Positions 35,295-48,260 of a stretch of 64,000 nt of DNA are shown one piece after another. The notes under the pieces are model-generated. The model was given only the letters and a program-made list of their open reading frames with translations. It was not told the DNA's origin and did not search any database. The stretch spans positions 1,116,001-1,180,000 of the forward strand of contig PUFA01000167.1 of assembly GCA_003508835.1 (NCBI GenBank), given 5' to 3'. The stretch's first letter is position 1, and every line of letters begins with the position of its first letter. A program made the translations under genes and the position numbers. The stretch comes from Eonycteris spelaea. Taxonomy: Eukaryota; Chordata; Mammalia; Chiroptera; Pteropodidae.

Positions 35295-35405
35295 GAGAGG
35301 TCTGGGTGGTAGAAAAAAGCAGGACCTCAGTTTGAGTCTTGACTCTTACCTTTATGTGTGGAGTGATCTTGGGCAAATTATTTAACATCTTTGCTTTTAA
35401 TAGTT
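35295..35405 (+). repeat. MIR SINE fragment, sense
   Basis: 'caggacctcagtttgagtct', 'tgactcttacctttatgtgt' and 'agtgatcttgggcaaattat' followed by 'ttaacatctttgc' form a MIR core. Confidence 0.8.
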
Positions 35406-38400
35406 TTTAAAGTCATTACTTTCAAATCGTAATATATCATACAATTACATTTATCATAGTAATAGAAATACTCAACAAAGAATAGTTCATTCTTTAAAAT
35501 TATTTTTTAAAAAGGAAAATAAGGGATAAGAGTAGTTTTTACCAGGCGTAAAATCTACTTGGATGGTGGGATATATTTATTATTATCATAGTGCAATTAG
35601 CAAATACTAATTATCTCCGTATGAGAGCTGCCATCTTTAATTTCAGTTGAGCTCAAATTTTGTCTAAAATGTGATCTTCAATTAAGAGAATCATAGAGTA
35701 TTTTGTTTCATTTGATTTTAACCAGGAGTGGTATCTGTACTTGCAGCTGGTAATTCTTGTCCTGTCTTCCCTCAGTGTGTCACAGCCCACTGTGGCTCCT
35801 GCTTGTCTCCTTCTGACTTTATATCACTGCTAAAGAGTCTGGCAAGTGACTTGGTGCCGTTCCTCAAGAGGATCTCTCAGCCTTCTCTCAGTTTCTGACC
35901 ACTCCTTCACTCCTAGAGAGAGACTGGCTCTGAAGAACAAGAGGAACCTTGTGTTTCCTAAGACAAAGTGTATTCCTTTAGTGGGAAACTTAATAGACAT
36001 TACTGATCTTGAACTCTTCAAATAAACACATTTCTTTATCCTTGTGCACCTTTATGACAGACAGCCCAACTCTGGAGACTTCCACTAATATTGTAGAATA
36101 GGAACCAGAGTTTATTACCAAAGATATTACTAGTCTTTCAAATGAGAACAGTGGCACATCAGCTATCCCATGGGTATCATTTTATAGTCAAATAAAGACT
36201 CGTAAAGCATCAGTTCTACAGTCTGTCTAGGTTTGGAATATTTTCTTGCATTACTGTTGAGAAAAGCAGGTGCACTCACACATCTATTTCTAAGATTTGT
36301 CTATTTTGTCAGATGATTTGGGTTTAACATTTCTGCAGATGTCAATTTCAGGCTTTTTTTTTTTTTGCTATTAGTAGAGCAGCTTAAAAGTTAGCTCTTA
36401 TAAGTCTAATTTCATATTTATTTTAGGGCAACTTAAACCTTGTAACCTCTTTCATTTTAAATATGTTTCCTGTCGAATGACTTAAATACAACGTTAGCTC
36501 AAAATGGAACCCTCCCCCTGTTCGAATATTGCTGTTTCAATACCTCACAATCTTTTACAGCCGTGCTATGAACACTGCTTTGCAATTTCTTTTGCTGCCC
36601 TCTAGCTCTTTGGCTTTATCTTCCATTATTGTGTTTTCTTGATGAGTACTTGTGCCAGGCTCTGAGGCGTTTAGAGGAGGGGTCCACAGGCTGTGGGCTA
36701 AGTAGGCTGGCTGTATTATTGAAGTCTTGAGAGATCATAATGGGGCCTACCTATCCAAAATATTACAAAGTTTGTTTGCTGATGTTAATATTCTAGTGAG
36801 AAGTGTGAGCGGCCTGGTAGCTTAACACTGCATCCTAAAGTGAAAGCTTCTATGAACATATTATGTAGGCTAATGTCTTTACTTAACAAAAGAAATTACT
36901 AATTAATAATTCCTTATACTTTCATACTGTGTTCTGCCACATCCCGCTGCCCCAATTTTATTTTTGTAAAATCATCTGATCATATAATATCTTCTGTCTT
37001 TTAATTATGGTCTTTCATGTTCATATAATTATATATATTTTTCCTTAAACTGCTTACAAAGAAATACTTACAAAGGGGTACCTGTGAATTAGCCACAAAG
37101 AAATATCTTCAGAGTTACTCAAGGTTAAGGTAAATTAGCTCCACTTATTTAGTAGTTGTGTAAGCTTTTTGAAGAAATAATACATTCTATTTTTAAATTT
37201 AGCAAAACTAAATCCCCTGCAAAATTATATCTGCCACATATACCCAGCCAGTTATATCTAAAATACCTTAAACTTGTTATGTGTTTTGTAAAACAGAATG
37301 TTCAGGGCATCTTGACTATTTTGGGTTAAAGAAGGAATTTTCTTTTCTTTCTTTAGGAAGAATACTATGTAAACACTAAGTATTATTATTGTTATTATGG
37401 ACGATAATGACCTTTATCTTTACAAATATTAGTATTAAATTTTAAAAACACCTTTTTGCCAAACCCAAACATTCCTGAATAAAGATCAAAGGTCACAGAT
37501 CTGTGATGATTCAGTAGTAAAATATCAAAGTATTTAGAAAGTCTTTTTCACAATTGCTTAAATTATGTGAAAAGGTTTATCAAAAGATCTAGGACCATCT
37601 TAAATTACAGCATAATATTTGTCCAAAGAAGTCTCAAGAGAAAGTACAATAGATTCATGCTCCAAGAATTTCAGCCTCAGCAACAAGATAGCCATGTTTA
37701 AACACTAAACCCAAACTGGAAACATGAATCATTTTCTTCATTTAATTTTAAAATACATTTCTAGTCATTTCCTATTGTATTAGCTCCATTTTAGTAATTG
37801 AGGATGCCAGATTACAGGGTGCAAAATAATGAGCATATCTCTACTCTAGGAATTTTTAAAAAACTATTATTGCTATTACTCACAAAACCAAACCAATCAT
37901 GTAAAATTGTGTTGTTTAACCATCCTCCATTCACAGTAGTGTGGGCCTAGGAGAGAACTGGTATTTGGAGCTAGACTACTAGAAGGAAGAGAATGGACAT
38001 CTTAACAACACAACAATAACAATAACAATAACAACAATAACAACAACAAAGATAGCATATGGAAAAGGATTCATTGTTGCTCTAAGGAAATCTTATTTCT
38101 CACTGTGACATTTAGTCTGTATTCTGCTGTAGTCTTGATTGTCTTATTCACTATGGTTAAAAAAAATTATCTTTCAGCTTAGCTTTCAAAAGCTAAGCCC
38201 AAATAAAGATGTTGAATACTTTTAATTTAGTTTAATCAATTTTGAGACACAGAATGAAACATCTATGTCTTTACTTAAGTTTAGTATTTTAATATCTAAA
38301 GAAATAAAATATATGATAATAGTGAACTTAATTTTTTTTATTGAGTTCAGCTTGTTTTTAATTATTTGCTAATGTTAGTTTTAACTAACACTGTGCAAAT

Positions 38401-40240
38401 AAAAGGGGATCATTGTTTCTAGACTTTCATGCTTGATTTGATCTAAAGACAAAACTGTTAGCTAATAGGACCAATGAAACATTTTCAGGTCATTTTGAAT
38501 TAAATAAGGTTTATTGAAACAATCCCAGTCAGCTGCAAGAACAATATGAGTTCACAAGTACTGACTAGACAGTTCTTTAAATGGTCCCCAGCAAGTTAGC
38601 CTGACCAAATTGCATAGACCTTTGTTCAGCATACCCACAACACATAGACTTGTTGACAGCTTTGAAAAGAAATAGAAAAATGGAACTTAAAGCAATAAAA
38701 CAGCATTACATCTAGAATTTAATTTAATTTAGATTTAAGTAGGGACTTGAACTGACATGAACCATGAACCAAAACTAGACAAAACTATACTAATTGTAGA
38801 TCTTTTTTTCCTCACCAAAAAAGGAAAAGAAAATGCCATCAGTAATTCAAACTGCAACCTCACCTCTCAGATTATTTGTTGGAAAAAAATAACTAGAAAA
38901 TTTAAATATTTGTCAGCCAAACCTGAAAATGTTATTTAATTGGGAAAAAAACCTTAAGCTCCCCAAGAAAAGAGTGGATGCCATTTGTCCTCTATTTCAT
39001 GGTAGTTTAATAAATGTAAAAAGTACATTGATTAATAAAAAATATTTAATAATTATTTTAAAGTAATGATTGTGTATTTTATATATTGAATAATTTCAGT
39101 TAAGATGTAACTTATTTAAAGGATATTGGTATAATTATTAATTGATAAAGTATTATAATTTACTTTGCATGTTACCTTTTAATCAGAAATTATAAATGTA
39201 TATTTACATATTATTTATTTATTTTTTTATTATTAATGGAAAGACATGTATAGATATAGAGAATCCTTAATTTATAGTGACTGAACCTACACCAAATTAA
39301 CAGTGACAATGTAGTCAATATCCACATGTTTTGCATTATATATGTTAGATTGCCTCTTGTTCAGAAAGTAGTGATACAGCTCTTTTAAAGTTAATAACTG
39401 TAATAGGAAACAAGATAATCCCATCAGCGCAAGTCGGTCTTACTCTGCATATATTAATTTAGCACAGTATTGCACTTAATAAATTATCATTAATCATTGA
39501 TACGTTTTTACATGTACATGTTTAAGTTCTTCAATGTTTGCTATCTTGGTTTTACTGTAGGGCTAAAGTATAAGACTCTGATTTAAAGTCCGAAATGCTG
39601 CATCATCAGTCTTTTGATGCCCAGTGCAATCAATATCTATGCTAATGGAGTGGTTATAGAATTTGCATTGCTTTGTCAATCAAGCACTGGCCAAGTCCCC
39701 ACCCCAAACTCAATGTACTAATAGATTTTTTGACAATGGCTTCCTTTTATCTAAACACTTGTTATGTAAATGAGTGCTATTGATGTGACCACCCCTCTCC
39801 CCACCACTTTTTCTCTGCACACTTACCCACCTGCACAGTGAGTTGGCCCATGCTGCCAGGCTCTCTGTCGATGGTAGTAATCAGAGATGGGGGCTTCCTA
39901 AGCGTCACCTGTGGATCTCCTATGGCTCTGTCCTTGGCCCTAAATTCTTGAAAGAAAGAACAGATCTTTGGGACTCAGAGCTGGTTGGACCAGCATTCCT
40001 AGAGTGTTGATCATGTGCTTCCTGCCCACTGGGAAAGAGATCTTTAGTGGATCACTAAAGTGCTCTGTCTTTTGCCTTGATTCTGCTAAGTTCTCACCAA
40101 GGACTTGGTGGGGGGAACACATTATGCTTGCTAACCAAATAAGCAGAAGATAGACTCTCAGAAGGATAATTAATTAGGTTGGGTACCAAAATTGGAGTTC
40201 AGAGTTTATTTGTATGGAGTAGTATAATATAATAGGGAGA
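35406..40240. other. 4.8 kb repeat-poor, AT-rich unique DNA
   Basis: I recognise no transposable element over almost 5 kb, apart from a T13 run (36,354-36,366) and an AAC/AAT microsatellite (38,004-38,050). Islands near 38,140-38,420 and 39,600-39,800 read like conserved non-coding sequence. They hold an exact octamer ATTTGCAT at 39,661-39,668 and ACAATGG at 39,733-39,739. No coding frame is convincing. Confidence 0.45.
38004..38050. repeat. (AAC/AAT)n microsatellite
   Basis: AAC and AAT triplets are interspersed over about 47 bp. Confidence 0.95.
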
Positions 40241-40469
40241 AATCTGAAGTTCTACACTTAGATTAAAGAGAAAAAAACAAATGACTGAATATATACAAAG
40301 TAGGGAAAGCCTGGTTTAAGAGCTCTTTCAGTGGATAACAAAGCAAGGTTAAAACTAGATTTTTCAGCTTCCTATAACCACAGTGTTAATCTTAGTCTTG
40401 AAGACTGCTGAGGAAGCTAATGCATAAGGCTGTCTTGGAATGGAAACAAAAGGAATTTAATATATATAT

Positions 40470-40720
40470 TTTTGTTCTCTACTGGTCAGATCACATCTGG
40501 TAGATTGCACTGTGTTCTGTTTGGACACTTTTAAGAAAGACACTGAAAAGCTTGAACCTGTACAGAAGAGGTTGACTTACATGATAAGGAAACTGAAAAT
40601 GTTAAGTTTAAAGTAGAGAGGATGTAGGTAGAATGTGATGTTGCTCCTCAAATGTTGAAAATGTATCTGCAGACTTGATATGTGAGGTAGGAATTAAGTT
40701 CCTAATCAAGTTATGGGTAA
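40470..40720. repeat. Possible ancient interspersed repeat
   Basis: 'actgtgttctgtttggacac' followed by 'aagaaagacactgaaaagct', 'gtacagaagaggttgactta' and 'catgataaggaaactgaaaa' recalls a very old mammalian dispersed repeat ('gtgtccagttctgggcacc', 'aggaaggacattgacaagct', 'gtccagaggagggcaacc'). The class is uncertain. Confidence 0.5.
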
Positions 40721-42685
40721 CAAGAGTATGTGTGCACATAGGGTTATTATCCTGTGAAAATTAAGTCTGGGAATGGAGAGTCCAGTGCTAGAGAAGCAGT
40801 TCCGTGAAGTCATTGAAGACTCTAACTCTGATATCTTCAGTGAATAATTGTTTCTGTGTTTTGGATCACCTCATGCCAATTGCTAGTGCTCTTGCAATCA
40901 CATCCCTATTCCAGACAGTAGGAAGAAGAGTCGGTATGGTATGGGGGAAGGGCACACCTTCTTTTTCAAGAAACTTTCCCAGAATTTCCACAAACACTTC
41001 CACTTACATTTTTCCTTTGGCCACAGCTTAGTTTCATAGCCACACCAGGCTGCTATGGAGGCAGAATAGAACCAGTAAGTACATGTTTAAAAAGGGGCAA
41101 ATTTTACTCCATACGGAAAAGAATTTTCTGATAGCGTTATCTGCCCCAAATTGAATGGAGTATTCGAGAAGTACTGATGTCACTGTCATTGAACATTCAA
41201 AAGCAACTGGGGAATTGCCTATCAGAGAACTTTTAGGAGGAGATATATACAGTTCTTTAATATTATGTGCGACTGTCTCAATGTATGTGTGTACAGGTGT
41301 GCTGAGTTTTAGTTTGATTAACTTGTAAGAGATTTTCGTAAAATTGCATACCTACTTACTACATATCAATAATGACAAATGTTCCTTAAAGTGAATACTT
41401 AGTACACAAGTCTTGTTTTCATGTTATTCGGAATCCAGCATATTCTTTTGTTGAAGGCACTACTGTAATAGGATTTCATGGACACATAATGACTTCACAC
41501 ACTTAGCAATATTTCTGATACATGAGGTTCTGTTTCTTATGAATTTTGTTATTGATTAATTTACTACAGGAATTATTGATCGATTAGTTAACCCAAATTT
41601 TACTCAATATAGATATCTATAATATATACATATATATATTTTAAAATTGTGACACAGAAATGTATAGCTTCGGTTTTATTTTGTGGTGGATTTTTTATTT
41701 TGGTGTTTGGATTACGTGAGTTTATTCTAAAAATACTAAGGTGTTCATGTGGTGTATATTTTTGATATGCATGGACAATTCTATAATTAAGAGACCTAGC
41801 ATACTAAAGTCATGAGTTGTGTAATTTGAGGCTATGGTACCCTGTGTGCACCATAAGTCCATAGAGGTAGACTGAAAACAGTCCAGTACTTCTAGGCCTG
41901 TGCTCATTCTCGCTGACACAGATAATAGTAAAAAGTTAAACATGACAGTTTTTGGATACCTTCTTCATTAGAAACAGGAAAAAATCTATTGCTTTCCAAA
42001 TTAGAAAAATAGCGTATAAAAATTAAACTTTGTTTTCAAGATTCCAAATAGGTGAACCAAATGTCATAGAATGCACTGGTAAACACTGTTCAATCGTATT
42101 CTTTTAGAGACAATGAATTTTCCAACACACAAAAATACAAAAATACAGGCCACACACAACTTGGCCTATGATTATTTGTGTGTTTGTATTTATATATATA
42201 AAATATTTATTTTAGCTACAGAGAACAATCCTGGAAAGCATTTTTGCTTCAACTTAGAGTTCTTAGGTGGCAAGGCATAAAAGGACTAGGTTGGGAGTAG
42301 GTCTTTGGGAGACTACCCTTCCAACCAGCTTGAAGCAAGCACCCTTTCCTGATGCGTATTGAACCATGCACAGCTCGGCTCTGCTTTGTGGAGGCCACTG
42401 TTTGAATTCCAGCTGTTTAGTTCTCCTTTTCCTTGGCATCTAGGCTTTGTTTCACACCCAATTTGAATACTTTGAGGAATCCTAACTTGATCCTCAGATG
42501 AAATCCTTTACTAATATGCACTGTGTTGAACTAAATTGAGCCATGCTTTCTAAAGATTATAATTTATTTTGCAGGGGAAGGATTAAATTAAAACAGAGGG
42601 ATTGATTGCCTTCGTTTCTTTTCTTCTTTCTTTTAACTCCTCCCCAAGTAAAAAAAGGACCAAACTTCTTACACCACTTGTTATT
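40721..42685. other. Unique DNA
   Basis: No repeat family or gene was recognised. It includes AT-rich runs around 41,610-41,650. Frames of 73-75 codons at 40,804-41,031 and 41,722-41,943 lack any recognised similarity. Confidence 0.4.
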
Positions 42686-42689
42686 TCTA

Positions 42690-42850
42690 AAACTTTGTAC
42701 AAATAACTCGTCTAGGCCTCAGGTTCTTTATCTGCAAACAACCATAATAATAAGCATTATGTAAGGATTATGACAAGTTAAATTCAATAAACATCTTCTG
42801 AGCTCCTTCTGTAAAATTCTTGGCCTAGAAAAATGTAAAATAATTTATTT
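42690..42850 (+). repeat. MIR SINE 3' part, sense
   Basis: 'caaataactcgtctaggcct', 'caggttctttatctgcaaac' and 'attatgtaaggattatgaca' follow the 3' half of MIR, ending near 42,790 with an 'attcaataaacatcttctga' string. Confidence 0.65.
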
Positions 42851-43269
42851 TTAAAGCTTTTATCACGCACAACAATTGATTCCTTTTGCATTCTAAAAGG
42901 AGATCCTAATATAGCAGGGACCCCACAGAGCCCACGTCCAAGTCCTTATTATGTGGGTCTCTCAGTTTAGCTGCTCCACATTGTGCTCGTGGAGTTGGGA
43001 CTCACTCCTACATAAACCGGCTTGCCCCTTTCCCTATTTCCCCAGCACTTATCTATGGCTTGTTATAGGTACTTTCCACCCCTCGTTCTGCTTCCCGCTT
43101 GTCTCTGTCCCCTCACGAGGCTTGTCTTTCCTTCAGAAATCCATACTAAATAACAGTGCGTATGTATGCCTGGAGTGGGCTTTCGTGGCTCTGCCATTGC
43201 TTGTGCCTACAGTGTTTTATTTCTTTTTTTTTTAAAGCTCAATGAGTGTTCGTAAAATGGTGACACTCT
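42851..43269. other. Unrecognised GC-richer DNA
   Basis: A CT-rich patch with a 94-codon plus-strand frame at 42,951-43,235 lies just upstream of an antisense L1M fragment. It could be a decayed L2 or a further part of an L1 tail. I cannot assign it. Confidence 0.3.
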
Positions 43270-43860
43270 TATGCTCGATGCCCAGGTGAAGAAACAGAGC
43301 ATTACCAGAACTGCAGGACTCCCACTTGACACTTTCAGTCACTTCCTATCCCTCAACAGCTGGTTACCTCTAATCTGGCTTCTAACAGATTCATCTTGCC
43401 TCTTTTATCATACACTGTGTATTCTTTTGTGTCTGTCTTTCTTTGTTCAACTATGTTTGTAAAATTCATCCAAGTTGTGTGGAGTTAGCTGTTTGTTCAT
43501 GGTACTTGCTGTATGCCATTCCATCGTGTGAATATACCACACTTATTTATACCTTCTTCAGAATGATGGGAATTTAGATTTTTTCCAGTTTTTTGGGGGG
43601 GGGGGTGAGGAAGGGCAATTCTAAAGAGTGCTGCTGTGAACAATCATATACATCTCTTTTGGTGAATATCTGGACATAGTTTTGTTGGGTTATACCTGGG
43701 GGTGGATTCAGTGGGCCATAGGGTAAGTATATGTTCATCTTTAACAGGTTTTACCAGTCTTCCAAGCTAATTACAATAATTTACATTCCCATTTGCCTGA
43801 CAGTTTGAAAGAGCCTATTCTCTGTTTATAAGGTGAAGTAGGTTATTTCTATATTGAAAT
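43270..43860 (-). repeat. L1M-type LINE 3' UTR, antisense
   Basis: 'ggttacctctaatctggctt', 'gtattcttttgtgtctgtct', 'aaattcatccaagttgtgtg', 'tgccattccatcgtgtgaat', 'gaatatctggacatagtttt', 'gattcagtgggccatagggt' and 'ttacattcccatttgcctga' give the antisense L1M order. A G11 run (43,595-43,605) replaces part of the 'ggttgtttccagtttggggc' region. Confidence 0.85.
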
Positions 43861-46800
43861 TTTCTCATCTCTCTTGAAAATTAACCATCAATTTTTAGAT
43901 AATGCTAAAATATTTTCTATCAGTTTTGGATCAAATTTCATGCAATTACAAAATACAAATATAAAAAAGTTAAATATAGGTAATCTACTTTCCTGAATAA
44001 TATTTGAGAAACTGATTTAACATTTGATTTTGCAGCCAAACTAAGTAGCAATATTAACTGACTGGATTCTGTACTAGTTTTGGCTGCCATATTGGGATTA
44101 GCCGAAGGCAATAAATATAATTGAGTTGTAACAATTTAAAACTATTAGTGTTTTCTTAAACACCACTATTTTATTAAATTCACTTTTAATCAAGGGTCTA
44201 AGGAAGTATTTCTTTAGAGACCTGCTGGTCTAAAGGAGAGAAAGAACTTAAGCTTTATCATTGAAGTTCTATGTGAGATTATCTTGAATCATCATAGATG
44301 AGGTCCTTTGTTATTATTTCCTAGGGGGAAAAATATCTAGAATGTTATACTAATTTAAATGTATTTTCGTTTCAGAATGTCTAGTATTTATTGATGTTGT
44401 AGATGTTTTGAAATTAATGTGACATAAATGAGTTCATTATTCAGTTCATACTGCGTCATAGAGCCTACAGAGTACTGTTATTATGGTAAACACCTAATAA
44501 TGTCAGTATTTGATGTCACACACTTGCAAATAATGACATCAACACAGCTGGAGAGTGATAAATGGCCTCCTTGATGTTTTTTCTCTATGGAAAATGTTTA
44601 GTGATTTCATTCAGAAATGAAATTTTCTCTACAGTAATGTTCAGAAATTGTTCAGTAGTTTACTGCACTGGTTTTGGCTAATAGGATAAATGTATTAACA
44701 TGAGGAGTACAAGAAGCCTAACTTTTACTAGATACTACTGTTTCCATTTTGCAACAAACCACAACATAAGTTTCCTGTGTTCATACATTATTGGGTATAT
44801 ATCATGTAAAATGAAAATGAATCACATATCCTGAATATTCTTTCTGTCTTTTTTTAGATATTGTTTAACTACCAGCTAACTTACAGCTCTGAAACCCTGT
44901 ATCATTTCAGAGTCAAGCATTCAATAGTTGAAAGTGAAATGAATTGTTAGAAGATGAAGAATTGCTGTTAAGTCTTTTGAGATACAAGGGTTTCTTTGCT
45001 ATAGTCATATATGTAATTGTATATTTCAATGAGAATGCCCTCTGAACATTAGAGGACATATTCATGAGCTGAAATTCCAAAAACAAATCTAGGGATTTGA
45101 CAGCTCTGCTCAAAAGATAGCAGCTCAGCATTTTAGAGGTTGCCATGTACTGGATGACGGAGTCAGGGTGAGCCTGGGACTATCTTCTGTGCTCTGACCT
45201 TCTGCCTCCCCACCTGTGCCTGGCTGCAATTGTCTTATGGCCCTAAGAGAGAGGCAGCCACTCACCAGCCAGTCTCTCATCTCTGTAGTGTCAGTGTGTG
45301 TATGTTGGGGGGCGGAGGTGGGGCGGGTAACAATCACAAATCGTGGCATGAGAATGCCAGTAGTAGTACACTATAGTGGCTAAACCCTTGTTCTTGTTCA
45401 CATGGAGATTTCTTAAGAAAAAAATAATTTCCAAGCTCTGCAGAATAGATTAAAAATACTATTTTGACATTCTCATAGCTGATTTCCACCAAGTTCTTAC
45501 TACCTAAATGTTAGGAATGGAATAAATATGTTCAGAAATTCTTTGAAAGTAACCGTAAGCAGATCCAAATATACTGACTGTTTTTCCTATTTGGCTTCTT
45601 CCAACGAGACTAGTGCTTTTAATATTACCGCACTTCATTTTTATGGATAATCAAGAACGTGCATAAAACCTTAATTTCCAACACAGAAGGATAATTGCTC
45701 AGTGATCATGTACTTTCTTTAAAACATAACTGAATATAAACTAAGTCAGAAACTGTAAAAAAAATCTATTTTTAAATGTGGCATTGAAATGCTATATGAA
45801 ATCAGATGGCATATGAAAAACACACTCACCTTGGTGGGAATTTTTCCTTCCTTACACGTACCTGTAACTTAGAGTGGACCTAGGATTTAGTTCACATGTT
45901 TCGTCACAGAATCATAGGTAACACGGTTCTGATCACTAGTAGTCAGAACCCTTACTGGAGAGATCGAGAAATAGAGCCGATCACGTTAAGCGACTGCTCA
46001 GTAGTAGCAAGGTGTCTCCAGCATCCACACCGTTTCATTCATGAGTCTGCGGCTCTTTCCCTGTCTGTGGTGTGCTGTTGTTCTTTGTTGCAGCAACAAG
46101 GGTGAACCTCATTTAACGTGTTTTAGATTAAAGAGGTTTTTATAGTACAGTTTAAAACATAGAAAACATGAGTTCATTAGAAACGGCACTGATCTTTAAC
46201 AATGATGTCTTTCCTGGTCTCAGGTTAATCTTTCTATGGTATCAGTTCTACACCATTTTTGAAAAATTGATTTCCCTCAGCCCTCTCATAGTTCTTGTGC
46301 ATATATATGTAAAAACAACTGAACCGTAGTGTATGAATAAACATTCCCTGACCCCATTCTGATTTTCTTACCACTCTTTCTATGAGCAAGCAGAAGACCA
46401 TTTAAAGTAATAAAAGTCGAGGGAAATAGAGACGTGATAAAGGGCAATTTGAGCAGTAAGTACACTGCGGTATCCGTGGGACCCTTCTCCGACTTCATGT
46501 GATAGCGTGCAGTATAGAAAAGGTTCTTTCAGCAAGTGTTTAGGAAAATACGTTCCAGAAGATCTGCATAACATTAGTGTAACCAAGTGTTCCTCTCTGT
46601 GGCTTCCTGTTTTGGAATTAAATGCCTTCAGGGTACTCAGAATAACTCTGTTTAGAAGAAACACAAGAAGAATTTAACCTCTTATGTTCCTAATCATTTT
46701 TTTAAAACTATAGATTAATTAGAAAACAAAAAGATCTCATCCTACTTTGTTTCTCAATAGTTTCAGCTAAGATTTAAAATTGTTTATACACACAGTAGAT

Positions 46801-47250
46801 GGTTTAGTTAGAAAACAAAGGTGTAAAGTACAAATTCTGACAGGAATTATCACAAAAATTGTTAGATCAGTTTTGTCTCTTTATTAACAATTTTTGTAGA
46901 CCAGCCTTTTTTACATACAGGATTATTTCCAAATGAACTTGATGAAAAGTTTCTACTCTGGTCATTTATAGGAGGTACATACAGGTTGCAGATAAGCTGA
47001 TTCTATGTTTACTTCTTTGTGGTGTTATTGTTCAACATCAAGTTGTTGCTGCAAAGCCAGCAGAGGGAGCACCGAACAATATTTTTGTTTAGCTTAAAGC
47101 TTAATAATGTATTTTTAAATTTTTTTTCTCTGTTTTTTTTAAAGGTATCTACAACTAATCATTTATTGATTATGTATTTTCACTATATAGATTTTACTTT
47201 CTATATTCTTTTAATTCTTCTTTGAAATTGAAAGACATAAAACGGCCTCA
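43861..47250. other. 3.4 kb unique DNA with two notable patches
   Basis: No transposable element was recognised. 44,440-44,600 reads like conserved non-coding DNA and holds a CRE-like inverted repeat. 45,890-46,560 is richer in CpG than its surroundings. Frames of 65-94 codons in this interval have no recognised similarity. Confidence 0.4.
44510..44542. promoter_or_regulatory. Inverted CRE/ATF-like pair
   Basis: TTGATGTCA (44,510-44,518) and TGACATCAA (44,534-44,542) are perfect 9-bp inverted copies separated by 15 bp that contain TTGCAAAT. TGACATCA resembles ATF/CREB/AP-1-family sites and TTGCAAAT a C/EBP-like half. Regulatory function is inference only. Confidence 0.3.
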
Positions 47251-47353
47251 TGCAATTCAGTTCTACATACATTCATTAAATGCCTAATGTATATAAGACT
47301 CAATAAGTGATGAAGAGTCGAGGGTGAATATTCCACAGTCTCTGTCCTTCGGG

Positions 47354-47431
47354 AATTTATAATCTAGTTGAAGAGAGATAATTTATAATCTAGTTGAAGA
47401 GAGATAATTTATAATCTAGTTGAAGAGAGAG
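47354..47431. repeat. 26-bp tandem repeat, 3 copies
   Basis: Units at 47,354-47,379, 47,380-47,405 and 47,406-47,431. The first two are identical and the third differs only in its last base. The unit contains 'ataatctagttgaagag' and derives from the L2 string 'cacagtctagtgggggaga'. Confidence 0.97.
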
Positions 47432-48070
47432 AATTGTAAAGATCCTCCATTTGTAAGATAGAATATGAACCACTTACCTTGATGAAGAATCCACAGAGGT
47501 GTTATTGAGAAGGTGATATTTGAATTGGATCTTGAAGGAGAGGTTTCCTAAAATGGGAATTCTAGACTTGAGGGACCAGTGCAAATGCAGGGTGTATGTG
47601 AGGAAAGGGAATTATAGGGTTGTGGCTTGACAGAATATGGGAAATAGAGGCATGCACTGAAAAGTGAGGTCAGAAAGCCAAGGTGGAGTCAGATAATGGA
47701 GCACCTTGAAATTCATGCTAAAGCATTTTGGTTTTATTCTTTTGGCAAAGGTTAGCAAATAGCAGACCATTAAGAGGAAACAAATGATGTTTTAATAAAA
47801 TAATCCTTCATTTAGGGTATAAAGTTGGCTGGAGATCTGAGAGAGTAAAATATGCATTTTTATAGCATATCAGGTGAGGTATTGTAATAGCCTTGGACGA
47901 TGATGAGGAGGATGCTGCTGCTGATACTTTTCATTTGTATTTGCATGTATATATATCATACATATTTGTGTGTGAGCATGTGTGTATATAGAGACACCTC
48001 TATATATGTCTGTGTATATATATTTTTCACATGTATACAGCATATACAATAATAGTGTTCCTAAATCATA

Positions 48071-48103
48071 CGTGTGTGTTGTGTGTGTGTGTGTGTGTGT
48101 GTT
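48071..48103. repeat. (GT)n microsatellite
   Basis: About 16 GT units with one TT interruption, in the middle of the antisense L2. Confidence 0.95.
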
Positions 48104-48149
48104 GTAACATATCCTTCAGATTTAGTCTGTGATTTAAAGAGTTGTACTA

Positions 48150-48260
48150 AAATATGTTAGGTAATGTATACAAGGTCTCAGAGCAAATTCAGAGCAATGC
48201 TGGTACTCAAATCCTAGGTCTTTTGAGTTAAAACCTGATATTCTTTTCATTTAACTGCAC
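48150..48260 (-). repeat. MIR SINE fragment, antisense, nested in L2
   Basis: 'caaggtctcagagcaaattc', 'aatgctggtactcaaatcct' and 'gatattcttttcatttaact' follow antisense MIR ('caaggtcacacagctag', 'gctgggattcaaaccc', 'cc...cttttca'). It seems to interrupt the L2. Confidence 0.6.

Noticed and set aside
47354..47431. CRISPR-like repeats
   Set aside because: The three 26-bp units are directly adjacent with no spacers and lie in a mammalian L2. It is a minisatellite.
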